Shown one piece after another: positions 19,647 to 27,277 of a DNA stretch of 64,000 bases. The stretch is from Caulobacter sp. CCUG 60055 (GTDB lineage Bacteria > Pseudomonadota > Alphaproteobacteria > Caulobacterales > Caulobacteraceae). Each line of letters opens with the position of its first letter. The stretch's first letter is position 1. The translations under genes and the position numbers were made by a program. The stretch spans positions 372,001 to 436,000 of the forward strand of contig NZ_PUIC01000003.1 in assembly GCF_022750545.1 (NCBI RefSeq), given 5' to 3'. The notes under the pieces were generated by a model that worked only from the letters and a program-made list of their open reading frames with translations, did no database searches and was not told the origin of the DNA.

Positions 19647-20330
19647 ATGCTGCAACGGACCAGGACCGTCATCGGTTCCATGGCCGTCGCGACCGCCCTC
19701 TTCTTCGCAGGGGCTGGCGCGGCGCACGCGGACGGATACTGGCAGTGCGCGCCGTTCGCGCGGCTGATCTCGGGGATTCAGATTTTCGGCGACGCCTGGA
19801 CTTGGTGGGGCCAGGCAGCCGGCAAGTACGCCACGGGCTTCAGCCCCAAGGCCGGCGCCGTCCTGGTCTTCCGCCCGTCGGGCGCCATGCGCCTCGGCCA
19901 CGTGGCGGTGGTCAGCCAGGTGCTCACCGACCGCGTCATCCAGATCACCCACGCCAACTGGTCGCGCATCGGCGGCACGCGCGGGCAGGTCGAGAAGGAC
20001 GTCACCGTCGTCGACGTGTCGCCCGCCGGCGACTGGAGCCAGGTCAAGGTCTGGTACGACCCGCTCCGCGACCTGGGTTCGAGCACCTACCCGACCTACG
20101 GCTTCATCTATCAGGCTCCCAACCAGAACCCGGCCCAGGCCGTGGCCCGCAACGCGGCCATGACCGTGGCCCAGGCCACCGTCAACCAGGTGGCCTCGGG
20201 CGCCCCGACGCCCGGGCGCGGTCCGGCCCAGGCCCTCGGCCAGGCCGCCGCCGACACCGGCGACCGCCTCGCCGCCCTCATCCAGTCGGTGATGGCCGCC
20301 GGCGACTCCAAGAGCGGCGCCGCCAACTAA
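19647..20330 (+). CDS. Secreted CHAP-domain amidase/endopeptidase-like protein
   Basis: A 227-residue exported protein. The signal peptide is about residues 1-28 (ending AHA). The CHAP domain covers about 30-140, with the catalytic cysteine in YWQCAPFAR and histidine in LGHVAVV. CHAP enzymes cleave peptidoglycan peptide cross-links. The C-terminal tail of about 60 residues is rich in Ala, Gln, Val and Pro and low in complexity. The start is the ATG at 19647 behind GGGGGAG. A cell-wall remodelling role is inferred from the fold. Confidence 0.85.
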   Translation: MLQRTRTVIGSMAVATALFFAGAGAAHADGYWQCAPFARLISGIQIFGDAWTWWGQAAGKYATGFSPKAGAVLVFRPSGAMRLGHVAVVSQVLTDRVIQITHANWSRIGGTRGQVEKDVTVVDVSPAGDWSQVKVWYDPLRDLGSSTYPTYGFIYQAPNQNPAQAVARNAAMTVAQATVNQVASGAPTPGRGPAQALGQAAADTGDRLAALIQSVMAAGDSKSGAAN

Positions 20331-20403
20331 AAGCCTTCTCGGCCATCGCTTCGGCGTCCCGCCGCGTCCGCTTCGGGCGCGGCGCGGTTTCGCGTGCGGC
20401 GAC

Positions 20404-20434
20404 AAAAAACCCCGCCCGGCGGAGCCGGACGGGG
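20404..20434 (-). terminator. Rho-independent terminator of ppa
   Basis: On the minus strand CCCCGTCCGG pairs with CCGGGCGGGG (one wobble) around a CTCCG loop and is followed by TTTTTTG. It lies 50 bases after the ppa stop and also separates ppa from the convergent CHAP gene. Confidence 0.85.
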
Positions 20435-20486
20435 GTCTTGTCGCGTGAACGCCCCGGGACGAGGCGTCAGGTCTCGCCTTAGCGCG

Positions 20487-21026
20487 TCAGGCCTTGCCTT
20501 CGGCCTTGGCCCGGTCGAGGCCCTTGCGGATCATCTCGGCGGCTTCGTCGGCGTCGCCCCAGCGGACGATGCGGGTCTCCTTGCCCTTCTCCAGGTCCTT
20601 GTAGTGCTGGAAGAAGTGGGCGATCTGCTCGGTCATGATCGCCGGCAGCTGGCGGTAGGAGCTGACGCCCGAATGATAGGGGTGCAGGGCGTCGACCGGC
20701 ACGGCCAGGATCTTCTCGTCGCCGCCCTTCTCGTCCTCCATCAGCAGCACGCCGATCGGGCGGCAGCGGATGACGCAGCCGGCCACCACCGGGATCGGGC
20801 CGATCACCAGCACGTCGCAGGGGTCGCCATCGTCCGACAGGGTGTTGGGGATGAAGCCGTAGTTGCCGGGGTAGAACATCGCCGTGTGCAGGAAGCGGTC
20901 GACGAACAGGGCGCCCGAGTCCTTGTCGAGTTCGTACTTCACCGGCGAGCCGCCCTGCGGAATCTCGATGACGGCGTTCACGTCGTACGGCGGATTGACG
21001 CCCGTCGAGATGCGGGACACGTCCAT
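20487..21026 (-). CDS. ppa: Inorganic pyrophosphatase, family I
   Basis: A 179-residue soluble Mg-dependent enzyme that hydrolyses pyrophosphate and drives biosynthesis forward. The active-site strand FYPGNYGFIPNT and the signature DGDPCDVLVI with its three metal-binding aspartates are present. The N-terminal IEIPQGGSPVKYELDKDSG is typical. It is a single gene with its own terminator. Confidence 0.97.
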   Translation of the reverse strand: MDVSRISTGVNPPYDVNAVIEIPQGGSPVKYELDKDSGALFVDRFLHTAMFYPGNYGFIPNTLSDDGDPCDVLVIGPIPVVAGCVIRCRPIGVLLMEDEKGGDEKILAVPVDALHPYHSGVSSYRQLPAIMTEQIAHFFQHYKDLEKGKETRIVRWGDADEAAEMIRKGLDRAKAEGKA

Positions 21027-21154
21027 AGGTCTGCTCCTGGGGAGTGGAGGTCGTTACAGGGCGGGACCTATGGCGCGAACGCGGCGCGGGGGAAAGGCCC
21101 GGGCCGCCGATTTGTTCGCGGTTGCGGTAAAAATCCGGTCGCGGAGCGCCGCGC

Positions 21155-22015
21155 TCACATGTGCTTGCGCACCGGCAGCAGGTCGGGATAACGCGGGTCT
21201 CTCTTGGCCTGCCGCGCGGCGAAGGCCTCGGCCATGTGCGGGCCGGAGAACATGCCGGTCTGCCAGGTGGCGATGTAGTCGAGGGCGTCGGCGATGCTGT
21301 GGTCGCGGGCGTAGTTGATCATCACCTTGGAGCCGGCCACCGCCAGGGGGGCCTTGGCGGCGATCTCGCGGGCGACAGCCATCACGTGGTCGAGCAGCGC
21401 CTCGTGGGTGTCGAACACCGCGTTGACCAGGCCGATCTCCCTGGCCGTCTGCGCCGTCAGGCGGCGGCCGGTATAGGCCAGCTCGCGCACCCAGCCCTGG
21501 GGGATCAGGTGGCACAGGCGCGGGAAGGTGCCGACGTCGGCGGTCATGCCGATGTTGATCTCCTGGATGCAGAAGAAGGCGTCGGCGGTGGCGTAGCGGA
21601 TGTCGCAGGCCGAGGTCATGTCGACCGCCCCGCCGATGCAGCCGCCCTGGATGGCGGCCAGCACCGGCATGCGCGCCTGGTCGAGGCAGCTGAAGCTGTC
21701 CTGAAGGTGGCGGACGTGGCGGCGGAAGGCCTCCATGGCGGTGTGGCGGTCGCTCGGCTCGCCGCCGGTGACGCCCTCGCCGTCGGTGAACACCGAAAGG
21801 TCCATCCCCGCCGAGAAGTGCTTGCCGGTCGACGAAATGACGATGCAGCGGGCGCGGGCGTTGTCGTCGATGTCGCGGACGATGGCCGGCAGCTCGTTCC
21901 AGAACGGCCGGATCATGGTGTTCATGACTTCCGGCCGCTTGAGCCTGATGTGCGCGACCCCATCTTCGATCGAGACGTCGAAACAGACGTAGTCGACGGC
22001 GGTATGGATGGTCAT
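21155..22015 (-). CDS. Crotonase family protein, probable dienoyl-CoA isomerase-like
   Basis: A 286-residue enoyl-CoA hydratase/isomerase superfamily protein. The oxyanion-hole segments are KHFSAGMDLSVF and IQGGCIGGAVDM. Acidic residues sit where ECH1-type delta(3,5)-delta(2,4)-dienoyl-CoA isomerases have theirs: D in GGAVDM, E in IQEINIG and D in TADVGT. This favours isomerisation of dienoyl-CoA from unsaturated fatty acids over hydration, but it is read from sequence alone. It reads divergently from the alpha/beta hydrolase. Confidence 0.85.
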   Translation of the reverse strand: MTIHTAVDYVCFDVSIEDGVAHIRLKRPEVMNTMIRPFWNELPAIVRDIDDNARARCIVISSTGKHFSAGMDLSVFTDGEGVTGGEPSDRHTAMEAFRRHVRHLQDSFSCLDQARMPVLAAIQGGCIGGAVDMTSACDIRYATADAFFCIQEINIGMTADVGTFPRLCHLIPQGWVRELAYTGRRLTAQTAREIGLVNAVFDTHEALLDHVMAVAREIAAKAPLAVAGSKVMINYARDHSIADALDYIATWQTGMFSGPHMAEAFAARQAKRDPRYPDLLPVRKHM

Positions 22016-22075
22016 CGCGGCCTCCCGGATTATTATCGTCGATCAGATTGAAGGAGGACGGGGCGCCCGTCCACC

Positions 22076-23008
22076 ATGCCCGAAGGGAAAGCGCGGATGG
22101 ACGCCGCCGTATTTCGAGAGCCCCGGCGGCGGATGATCGCCATCAAGAGCCGCGCCGGGGACGGCCAGATGGCGGCCCTCGATTTCGGCGACGCCGCGCG
22201 CCCGGTCGACCTGGTCTTCGTCCACGCCAACGGCTTCAACGCCATGACCTATCGCGGCGTGCTGGGGCCGCTGGCGCTCGGCCTGCGGGTGCTGGCGGTG
22301 GACCAGCGCGGCCACGGCGACACCCCGCTGCGCGCCGACCCGCGGGGCCGCCGCAACTGGCACGACCTGCGCGACGACCTCGTCGGCCTGCTCGACAGCC
22401 TGGAGGCCGAGGGCGGCGCGCCCCTGGTGCTGTCCGGCCATTCGATGGGCGCCACGGCCTCGCTGCTGGCGGCGGCCGAGCGACCGCGCCGGCTCTCGCG
22501 CCTGGTGCTGTTCGAGCCGGTGATCCTGCCGCGCCGCCAGGCGTGGATGGCGCGCCTGCCGATGGCCGCCTCCGCCGCCCGCAACCACGCCATGGTCCAG
22601 GCCGCCCTGCGCCGGCGGGCGGTGTTCGACAGCCGCCAGGCCGCGTTCGCGGCCTATCTGGGCCGGGGGGCTTTCAAGACCTGGCCGGAGACCGCCCTGG
22701 CCGACTTCGTCGCCGGCGGCTTCAAGGATCGGCCGGACGGCAAGGTCGAGCTGGCCTGCGCCCCGGCCTGGGAGGCCTCGAACTACGCCGCCCAGGGCCA
22801 CGACCCCTGGCGGGCCGCCGCGCGCCTGCGCCGGCCGATCCATATCCTGCGGGCCCAGCATGGCTCGACCTGCGCCCTGCGCCCTGGCGCGGGTTTCCTC
22901 CGCCGGCGCCCGAACATCCAGGTGGAGACCACCGACGGCGCCACCCATTTCCTGCCGATGGAGCGGCCGGACCTCGTGCGCGAGGCGTTGCTCGACGCGG
23001 CGGTCTAG
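22076..23008 (+). CDS. Alpha/beta hydrolase
   Basis: An alpha/beta-fold hydrolase of about 310 residues. The oxyanion HANGFN motif is near residue 53, the nucleophile elbow is GHSMGA, and the catalytic His is in the C-terminal DGATHFLPME. The start is uncertain. ATG 22076 is used here; the ATG at 22097 (MDAAVFREPR) has a better binding site (AAGGGA, eight bases upstream) and may be the true one. The physiological substrate is unknown. Confidence 0.85.
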   Translation: MPEGKARMDAAVFREPRRRMIAIKSRAGDGQMAALDFGDAARPVDLVFVHANGFNAMTYRGVLGPLALGLRVLAVDQRGHGDTPLRADPRGRRNWHDLRDDLVGLLDSLEAEGGAPLVLSGHSMGATASLLAAAERPRRLSRLVLFEPVILPRRQAWMARLPMAASAARNHAMVQAALRRRAVFDSRQAAFAAYLGRGAFKTWPETALADFVAGGFKDRPDGKVELACAPAWEASNYAAQGHDPWRAAARLRRPIHILRAQHGSTCALRPGAGFLRRRPNIQVETTDGATHFLPMERPDLVREALLDAAV

Positions 23009-23030
23009 CCGCGCGGAAAAGGCGGGCGGT

Positions 23031-23969
23031 CTAGAGCGCCAGTCCCGGCTTGGCCGCCTTCATCAGCTCGGCGCGGGCCGCCTCGGTGATCGGCACCACC
23101 TTGCGGGCGTCGAGGTCGAAGGTCACCGCCACCGCCTCGGAGGCGCCCCAGGCCTTGCCGGTTTCGGGGTCCAGCATCCAGTGGACCATGCGCTTGACGC
23201 GGGCGTCGGCGCCGGTGAGGCCCGAACGGATCTCCACCCGGTCGCCGGCCCGGGGCCAGGCCAGGTGGATCAGCCGGTACTCCAGCACCGCGCCGCCGAC
23301 GCGGGCGGGGCGCTCCGGCGCGGCGGCGGACACCGTCTCGCGTAAGCTGCGGATCAGGCGGGGGATGCCGTCCGACACCCGGCCGATGAACTGCTCGGCC
23401 CCGGCCCGACCGAACACGTCGCAGTCGCCCGGGGCGATGGCGCCGGCGGCGATGCGCGTCAGGTCGAGCGCGTCGGCGCGCGCCCCGTCCGCGATCGAGA
23501 CCGTCTCGGACAGGTCCAGGCTGCGGGCGGCGGCGAAGGCCGGGACCTCGACCGTCAGGGCCTTGGCCCGCTCGCGCGCCGCCTGCGGCCAGGGGAAGGC
23601 GACCGCGTCGCGGGGCGTGACGTGGGCGACGCGGGTCTGGAAGGTGGCCGCCGGCTCGCCGGTCTCGGAATGCCACAGCACCTGCAGCAGGCGCGCGTCG
23701 GTCTCGCCCATGGCGATCACGCCGCCGGTCATGTGCAGGGGCGCGCCGGCCCGGGCCTCGCGCAGGAAACGGATGTGGTGCTCGCGCAGCAGCAGGGTGG
23801 CGTTGGCGTGGGCCGCGAAGGCGTGGGGCATGCCCAGGGCCGCCGCCAGCCCGACCAGCCCCTCCATGGCGCGCGCGACGTAGAAGCGCACGTTCATGTG
23901 CCCCATCTCGTCGCATTCCCAGGTGTTGACCCCGCCGCGCCAAACCTCGACGCCGATCTGTGCACTCAC
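23031..23969 (-). CDS. Acyl-CoA thioesterase family protein, double hotdog
   Basis: A 312-residue protein made of two hotdog domains. The first has WECDEMGHMNVRFYVARAMEG, the 4-hydroxybenzoyl-CoA thioesterase-like catalytic helix with Asp/His-Asn. The second is a thioesterase-like domain from about residue 165. The chosen start is GTG 23969, seven bases after GGGGAG; the frame is open 48 codons further but that part is Arg/Pro-rich and out of family. It could hydrolyse fatty or aromatic acyl-CoAs. Confidence 0.75.
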   Translation of the reverse strand: MSAQIGVEVWRGGVNTWECDEMGHMNVRFYVARAMEGLVGLAAALGMPHAFAAHANATLLLREHHIRFLREARAGAPLHMTGGVIAMGETDARLLQVLWHSETGEPAATFQTRVAHVTPRDAVAFPWPQAARERAKALTVEVPAFAAARSLDLSETVSIADGARADALDLTRIAAGAIAPGDCDVFGRAGAEQFIGRVSDGIPRLIRSLRETVSAAAPERPARVGGAVLEYRLIHLAWPRAGDRVEIRSGLTGADARVKRMVHWMLDPETGKAWGASEAVAVTFDLDARKVVPITEAARAELMKAAKPGLAL

Positions 23970-24048
23970 GCGCCCGCTCCCCTGTTGCGGCGCAAGTCTA
24001 GAGCGGAGGATGGCGGAAAGGCGACCGGTTTTGCGCCGCAGCGCGCGA

Positions 24049-24540
24049 TCAGTCCTGCTCGCGGCAGGCCGCGCACAGGCCGTGGGCCTCGACGGTGACG
24101 GCGCGGATGACATAGCCGGCCTGTCCGGCCAGGGCGTCGAGCTCGCCGCCGACCACCATCGGCTCGACCTCGCGCGTCGCGCCGCAGCAGTCGCAGATCA
24201 GGAAGGCGGCCGAGTGGCTCTCCTGGCTGCGGCGGCAGGCGACATAGGCGTTCAGGCTCTCGATGCGGTGGGCGAAGCCCTGCCGCTCCAGGAAGTCCAG
24301 CGCCCGATAGACGGTTGGCGGCTTGGCCGGGGCGCCGTCGGTCCCGAAGGTCGAGATCAGGTCGTAGGCCTTCACCGGCTGGCCGGCCTCCAGCAGCAGC
24401 TCCAGCACCCGGCGGCGTGGATCGGTCAGGCGCTGGTCCAGCTTGACGCAGCGGCTCTCGGCGGCGGCCAGTTCGGCCTGAAGGGCCTGACCGTGCAGGC
24501 CGGGGCCGTCGCCGTGGCTGTGAGCGCATGTCGATGACAT
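24049..24540 (-). CDS. zur: Fur family transcriptional regulator, Zur-like
   Basis: A 163-residue Fur-fold repressor. The winged helix is at about 30-110 (LTDPRRRVLELLLEAGQPVKAYDL, PPTVYRALDFLERQGF). Structural zinc cysteines are in ICDCCG and LCAACREQ, and HSHGDG lies at the N-terminus. The double CxxC, the AKPPTVYRALDFL recognition helix and the metal-rich ends fit Zur better than Fur or PerR. Zur senses zinc and represses uptake genes. No zinc transporter genes are adjacent; it is divergent from a cytochrome b gene. Confidence 0.8.
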   Translation of the reverse strand: MSSTCAHSHGDGPGLHGQALQAELAAAESRCVKLDQRLTDPRRRVLELLLEAGQPVKAYDLISTFGTDGAPAKPPTVYRALDFLERQGFAHRIESLNAYVACRRSQESHSAAFLICDCCGATREVEPMVVGGELDALAGQAGYVIRAVTVEAHGLCAACREQD

Positions 24541-24627
24541 GCCCTATCAGGTAAAGGCGCGGCGGCCCCGGCGCAAGCTTGGGCCTGGCGCGAGCCTGTG
24601 CGAAGCTGCGCCGGAGGAGCCGCCGCC

Positions 24628-25530
24628 ATGTCGAGCCCCGCCACCCCGCCGACCGCCCAGGACACGCCCCTGGGCGGCGATCCGCCGCCGGTCCGCATCG
24701 TCACGGAACGGCACGGTCTGGGCGTGCGCCTCGGCCACTGGGTCAATGTCGTCGCCCTGTTCGCGTTGCTGTTCAGCGGCCTGCAGATCTTCAACGCCCA
24801 TCCGGCCCTGTACTGGGGTCTGCGGTCGGATTTCGAGCGGCCGGTCCTGGCCATGGCGGCCGAGGACGCCGGCGGGGGCCGTCTGCGCGGGACGACGACG
24901 CTGGCCGGGCGGCGGTTCGACACCACCGGCGTCCTGGGCCTGTCGGTCGAGCGGGGCGAGGCGGTGGAGCGCGGGTTCCCGGCCTGGGCGACCCTGCCCA
25001 GCTACCGCGACCTGGCCACCGGGCGGCGGTGGCATTTCTTCTTCGCCTGGCTGTTCGCCGTCAACGGCGCGGTCTATCTGGCGGCGGCCCTGCTCGGCGG
25101 CCATCTGCGCCGGGACCTCGCCCCCACCCGGCGCGATCTGCGCCACATCGGCGCCGACGTCTGGGACCACCTGCGCCTGCGCTTTCCCAAGGGCTGGGCC
25201 GCGGCGCGCTACAACGTGCTGCAGAAGCTGGCCTATCTGGGGGTGATCCTGGTGCTGGGCCCGACCATGGTGCTGACCGGCATGACCATGTCGCCGGGCC
25301 TCGACGCCGCCATGCCCTGGCTGCTCGACCTGTTCGGCGGCCGTCAGTCCGCCCGGACACTGCACTTCGCGGCGGCCAGCCTGATCGTGCTGTTCATCGT
25401 CGTCCACCTGGTCATGGTGCTGCTCAGCGGGCCGATCAACCAGCTGCGCGGCATGATCACCGGCCGTTACGTCGTCGTCGTTCCGAAGGAAGCGGCCCGG
25501 CCCGGGAAAGAGGCCAAGGAGGAAGCATGA
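24628..25530 (+). CDS. Membrane cytochrome b (b561/thiosulfate-reductase type)
   Basis: A 300-residue di-haem cytochrome b with four to five membrane helices. Candidate haem histidines are in LGVRLGHWVN, GRRWHFFFAWLF, TLHFAAASLIV and IVVHLVMVL. Proteins of this family pass electrons between the quinone pool and a periplasmic oxidoreductase. The start is the ATG at 24628 behind GGAGGA. Its TGA overlaps the ATG of the molybdopterin enzyme (ATGA), so the two are translationally coupled and surely one complex. Confidence 0.88.
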   Translation: MSSPATPPTAQDTPLGGDPPPVRIVTERHGLGVRLGHWVNVVALFALLFSGLQIFNAHPALYWGLRSDFERPVLAMAAEDAGGGRLRGTTTLAGRRFDTTGVLGLSVERGEAVERGFPAWATLPSYRDLATGRRWHFFFAWLFAVNGAVYLAAALLGGHLRRDLAPTRRDLRHIGADVWDHLRLRFPKGWAAARYNVLQKLAYLGVILVLGPTMVLTGMTMSPGLDAAMPWLLDLFGGRQSARTLHFAAASLIVLFIVVHLVMVLLSGPINQLRGMITGRYVVVVPKEAARPGKEAKEEA

Positions 25531-26303
25531 GCGGCGATCCGCACCGCCGCGGCTGGCTGGCCGGCCTGGGCGCGGGCCTCGGGGGGCTGTGGCTGGCCGG
25601 CTGCGACCGGCTTTCCCGCAGCGAGCGGGCCCTCGGCGCCCTGGGCGCGGCCGAGCCGCTGAACCGCGCCGTCCAGCGCCTGCTCGGCCGCTCGGCCCTC
25701 GCGCCCGAGTTCACCCGCGCCGACCTGTCGCCGGCCTTCAAGGTCAATGGCACGGCGAATCCTCCGGATACGGATTATCAGGCCCTGGCGGCGGGCGGCT
25801 TCGCGGACTGGCGCCTGGTCGTCGACGGCCTGGTCGAGCGGCCGCTGTCCCTGACGCTGGACGAGGTGCGCGCCCTGCCGGCCCGCACCCAGATCACCCG
25901 CCACGACTGCGTCGAGGGCTGGAGCTGCATAGGCGAATGGACGGGCGCGCGGCTGGGGCCGCTGCTCGACCGGGCCGGGCTGAAGCCGCAGGCGCGCTTC
26001 GTGATCCTCCACTGCGCCGACACCCTCGACGACACCGCGCCCGAGGGCCTGCGCAAATACTACGAGAGCATCGATCTGGTCGACGCGCGCCACCCCCAGA
26101 CCATCCTGGCCTATGCGATGAACGGCGCGCCGCTGAGCGTCGGCCATGGCGCGCCCCTGCGCCTGCGCGTCGAGCGCCAGCTCGGCTACAAGCAGGCCAA
26201 GTACGTCATGCGTATCGAGGCGGCCGCCACCCTGGCCGGCCACGGCGCCGGCAAGGGCGGCTTCTGGGAGGACCGCGGCTACGAGTGGTACGCGGGGATC
26301 TGA
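25527..26303 (+). CDS. Molybdopterin-dependent oxidoreductase, sulfite-oxidase fold, lipoprotein
   Basis: A 258-residue protein with an N-terminal lipobox LWLAGC (lipidated C26) and a sulfite-oxidase-type molybdopterin domain. The Mo-coordinating cysteine is C128 in RHDCVEGWSCIGEWTG. It is anchored outside the cytoplasm next to its cytochrome b partner. The fold resembles MsrP/YedY, but the MsrP twin-arginine signal is replaced by a lipoprotein signal (HRRGWLAGLGAG may still be Tat-like). The substrate is unknown; sulfoxide or sulfite chemistry is possible. Confidence 0.85.
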   Translation: MSGDPHRRGWLAGLGAGLGGLWLAGCDRLSRSERALGALGAAEPLNRAVQRLLGRSALAPEFTRADLSPAFKVNGTANPPDTDYQALAAGGFADWRLVVDGLVERPLSLTLDEVRALPARTQITRHDCVEGWSCIGEWTGARLGPLLDRAGLKPQARFVILHCADTLDDTAPEGLRKYYESIDLVDARHPQTILAYAMNGAPLSVGHGAPLRLRVERQLGYKQAKYVMRIEAAATLAGHGAGKGGFWEDRGYEWYAGI

Positions 26304-26308
26304 GGTCG

Positions 26309-26337
26309 CCCCGCCGTTCGTCTCCGCGAAGGCGGGG
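26309..26337. repeat. Intergenic inverted repeat between convergent genes
   Basis: CCCCGCC (26309-26315) and GGCGGGG (26331-26337) close a hairpin whose inner TTCG/CGAA arms extend it past a bulged G. The sequence resembles the short CCCCGCCTTCGCGG dispersed repeats found between genes in alphaproteobacteria. It may serve both converging genes as a weak terminator. Confidence 0.45.
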
Positions 26338-26353
26338 GTGAGCGGGCGCCGGA

Positions 26354-27184
26354 TTAGTAAGGCGTCTTGGCGATCAGGGCCGCCTCGGCGTCGCAGGCCT
26401 GGGGCGCGGGGGCCTTGGCCTTCCTGAGGGCGGCGATCTCGGCCCGGGCGGCGGCGAGGTCGTCGCGGAACTCGGGCGAGCCGTGCAGGGTGGCGACCAG
26501 GATCGAGGCGTTGGTGCGGCCCGCCTCGATGGCACTGGCGTTGTGCACGCCGCAGACCACGCGGCTCTCGCCGAACGCGCGGGCGCGGACCAGGATGTCC
26601 TGGCTGCGGTCGGGAACGGCCTCGGCGAGGACCAGGCCGATGGTCCAGCCCCAGGTGGTGTGGCCGGACGGATAGTCCGGGCTCTTGGCCAGGCTCTCGT
26701 CCTTGGCCACGCAGATGTCGCCCTGGTCGATCAGATAGGGGCGCTGGCGCTTGTAGAAGTCCTTGGGCGGGTTGACGGCGTTGCGCACGTCGAAGCGCAT
26801 GCGGTCGATCAGGGCGGCGGCGCGCGGCGCGTTCTCGCGGGTCAGGGCGACGCCGGCGGCGCAGCTGAAGTCGCGCATCATCGCCGCGACATTATCCTCG
26901 GCGTCGGCGACGGCCAGGGTCCAGCGCGGCGTGTCCTTCAGGGCGCGGGTGTCGCGGAACGCCGTGCGGTCGGCCTCGTAGCGGTAGTCGCCCGGCTTCG
27001 GCGCCGGCGGCAGCACCCGCAGGGTGTCGAGCGCGCCCTCGGGCAGGTAGCCGCCCTTGATGAAGCTGGCCACCACCGGCGCGATCGGCGGGCTGGGGGC
27101 GATCTCGGCGACGGCCAGGCCGGCGGCGGCCCCGGCGACGACCAGGGCGGCCAGCGAGGCGGCGGCGATGAACGGCTTGCGCAT
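26354..27184 (-). CDS. PAP2-type class A acid phosphatase-like protein, catalytic Asp replaced
   Basis: A 276-residue exported protein (signal peptide about 1-26). It shows the phosphatase motifs KDFYKRQRP (K-x6-RP) and PSGHTTWGW. The third motif is SRVVCGVHNASA, where class A acid phosphatases have SR-x5-H-x3-D: the final Asp is Ala here. That Asp normally supports the catalytic His, so activity may be altered. The gene's binding site GAGGGGA lies inside a 12-pair hairpin directly upstream. Possible roles are periplasmic phosphate release or lipid headgroup removal. Confidence 0.85.
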   Translation of the reverse strand: MRKPFIAAASLAALVVAGAAAGLAVAEIAPSPPIAPVVASFIKGGYLPEGALDTLRVLPPAPKPGDYRYEADRTAFRDTRALKDTPRWTLAVADAEDNVAAMMRDFSCAAGVALTRENAPRAAALIDRMRFDVRNAVNPPKDFYKRQRPYLIDQGDICVAKDESLAKSPDYPSGHTTWGWTIGLVLAEAVPDRSQDILVRARAFGESRVVCGVHNASAIEAGRTNASILVATLHGSPEFRDDLAAARAEIAALRKAKAPAPQACDAEAALIAKTPY

Positions 27185-27189
27185 AAGAA

Positions 27190-27217
27190 AAGGTCCCCTC
27201 GAAACCGAGGGGACCTT
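27190..27217 (-). promoter_or_regulatory. Hairpin covering the ribosome binding site of the PAP2 gene
   Basis: AAGGTCCCCTCG (27190-27201) and CGAGGGGACCTT (27206-27217) form a perfect 12-pair stem with a four-base loop. On the minus strand the 3' arm contains GAGGGGA, the only good binding site for the ATG at 27184, and the stem is followed by TTTTCTT. The element can therefore be read as a terminator of the upstream gene, as a device that hides the binding site, or both. Confidence 0.6.
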
Positions 27218-27277
27218 GCCTTGCGGATGATGACGCTTTCAACCCTTAAAGGGCGGGTCCGGCGGGGCGCGGGGGCC

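Noticed and set aside
24541-24627. Zur box in the zur / cytochrome b divergent gap
   Set aside because: No AT-rich palindrome of the kind known for alphaproteobacterial Zur was seen.
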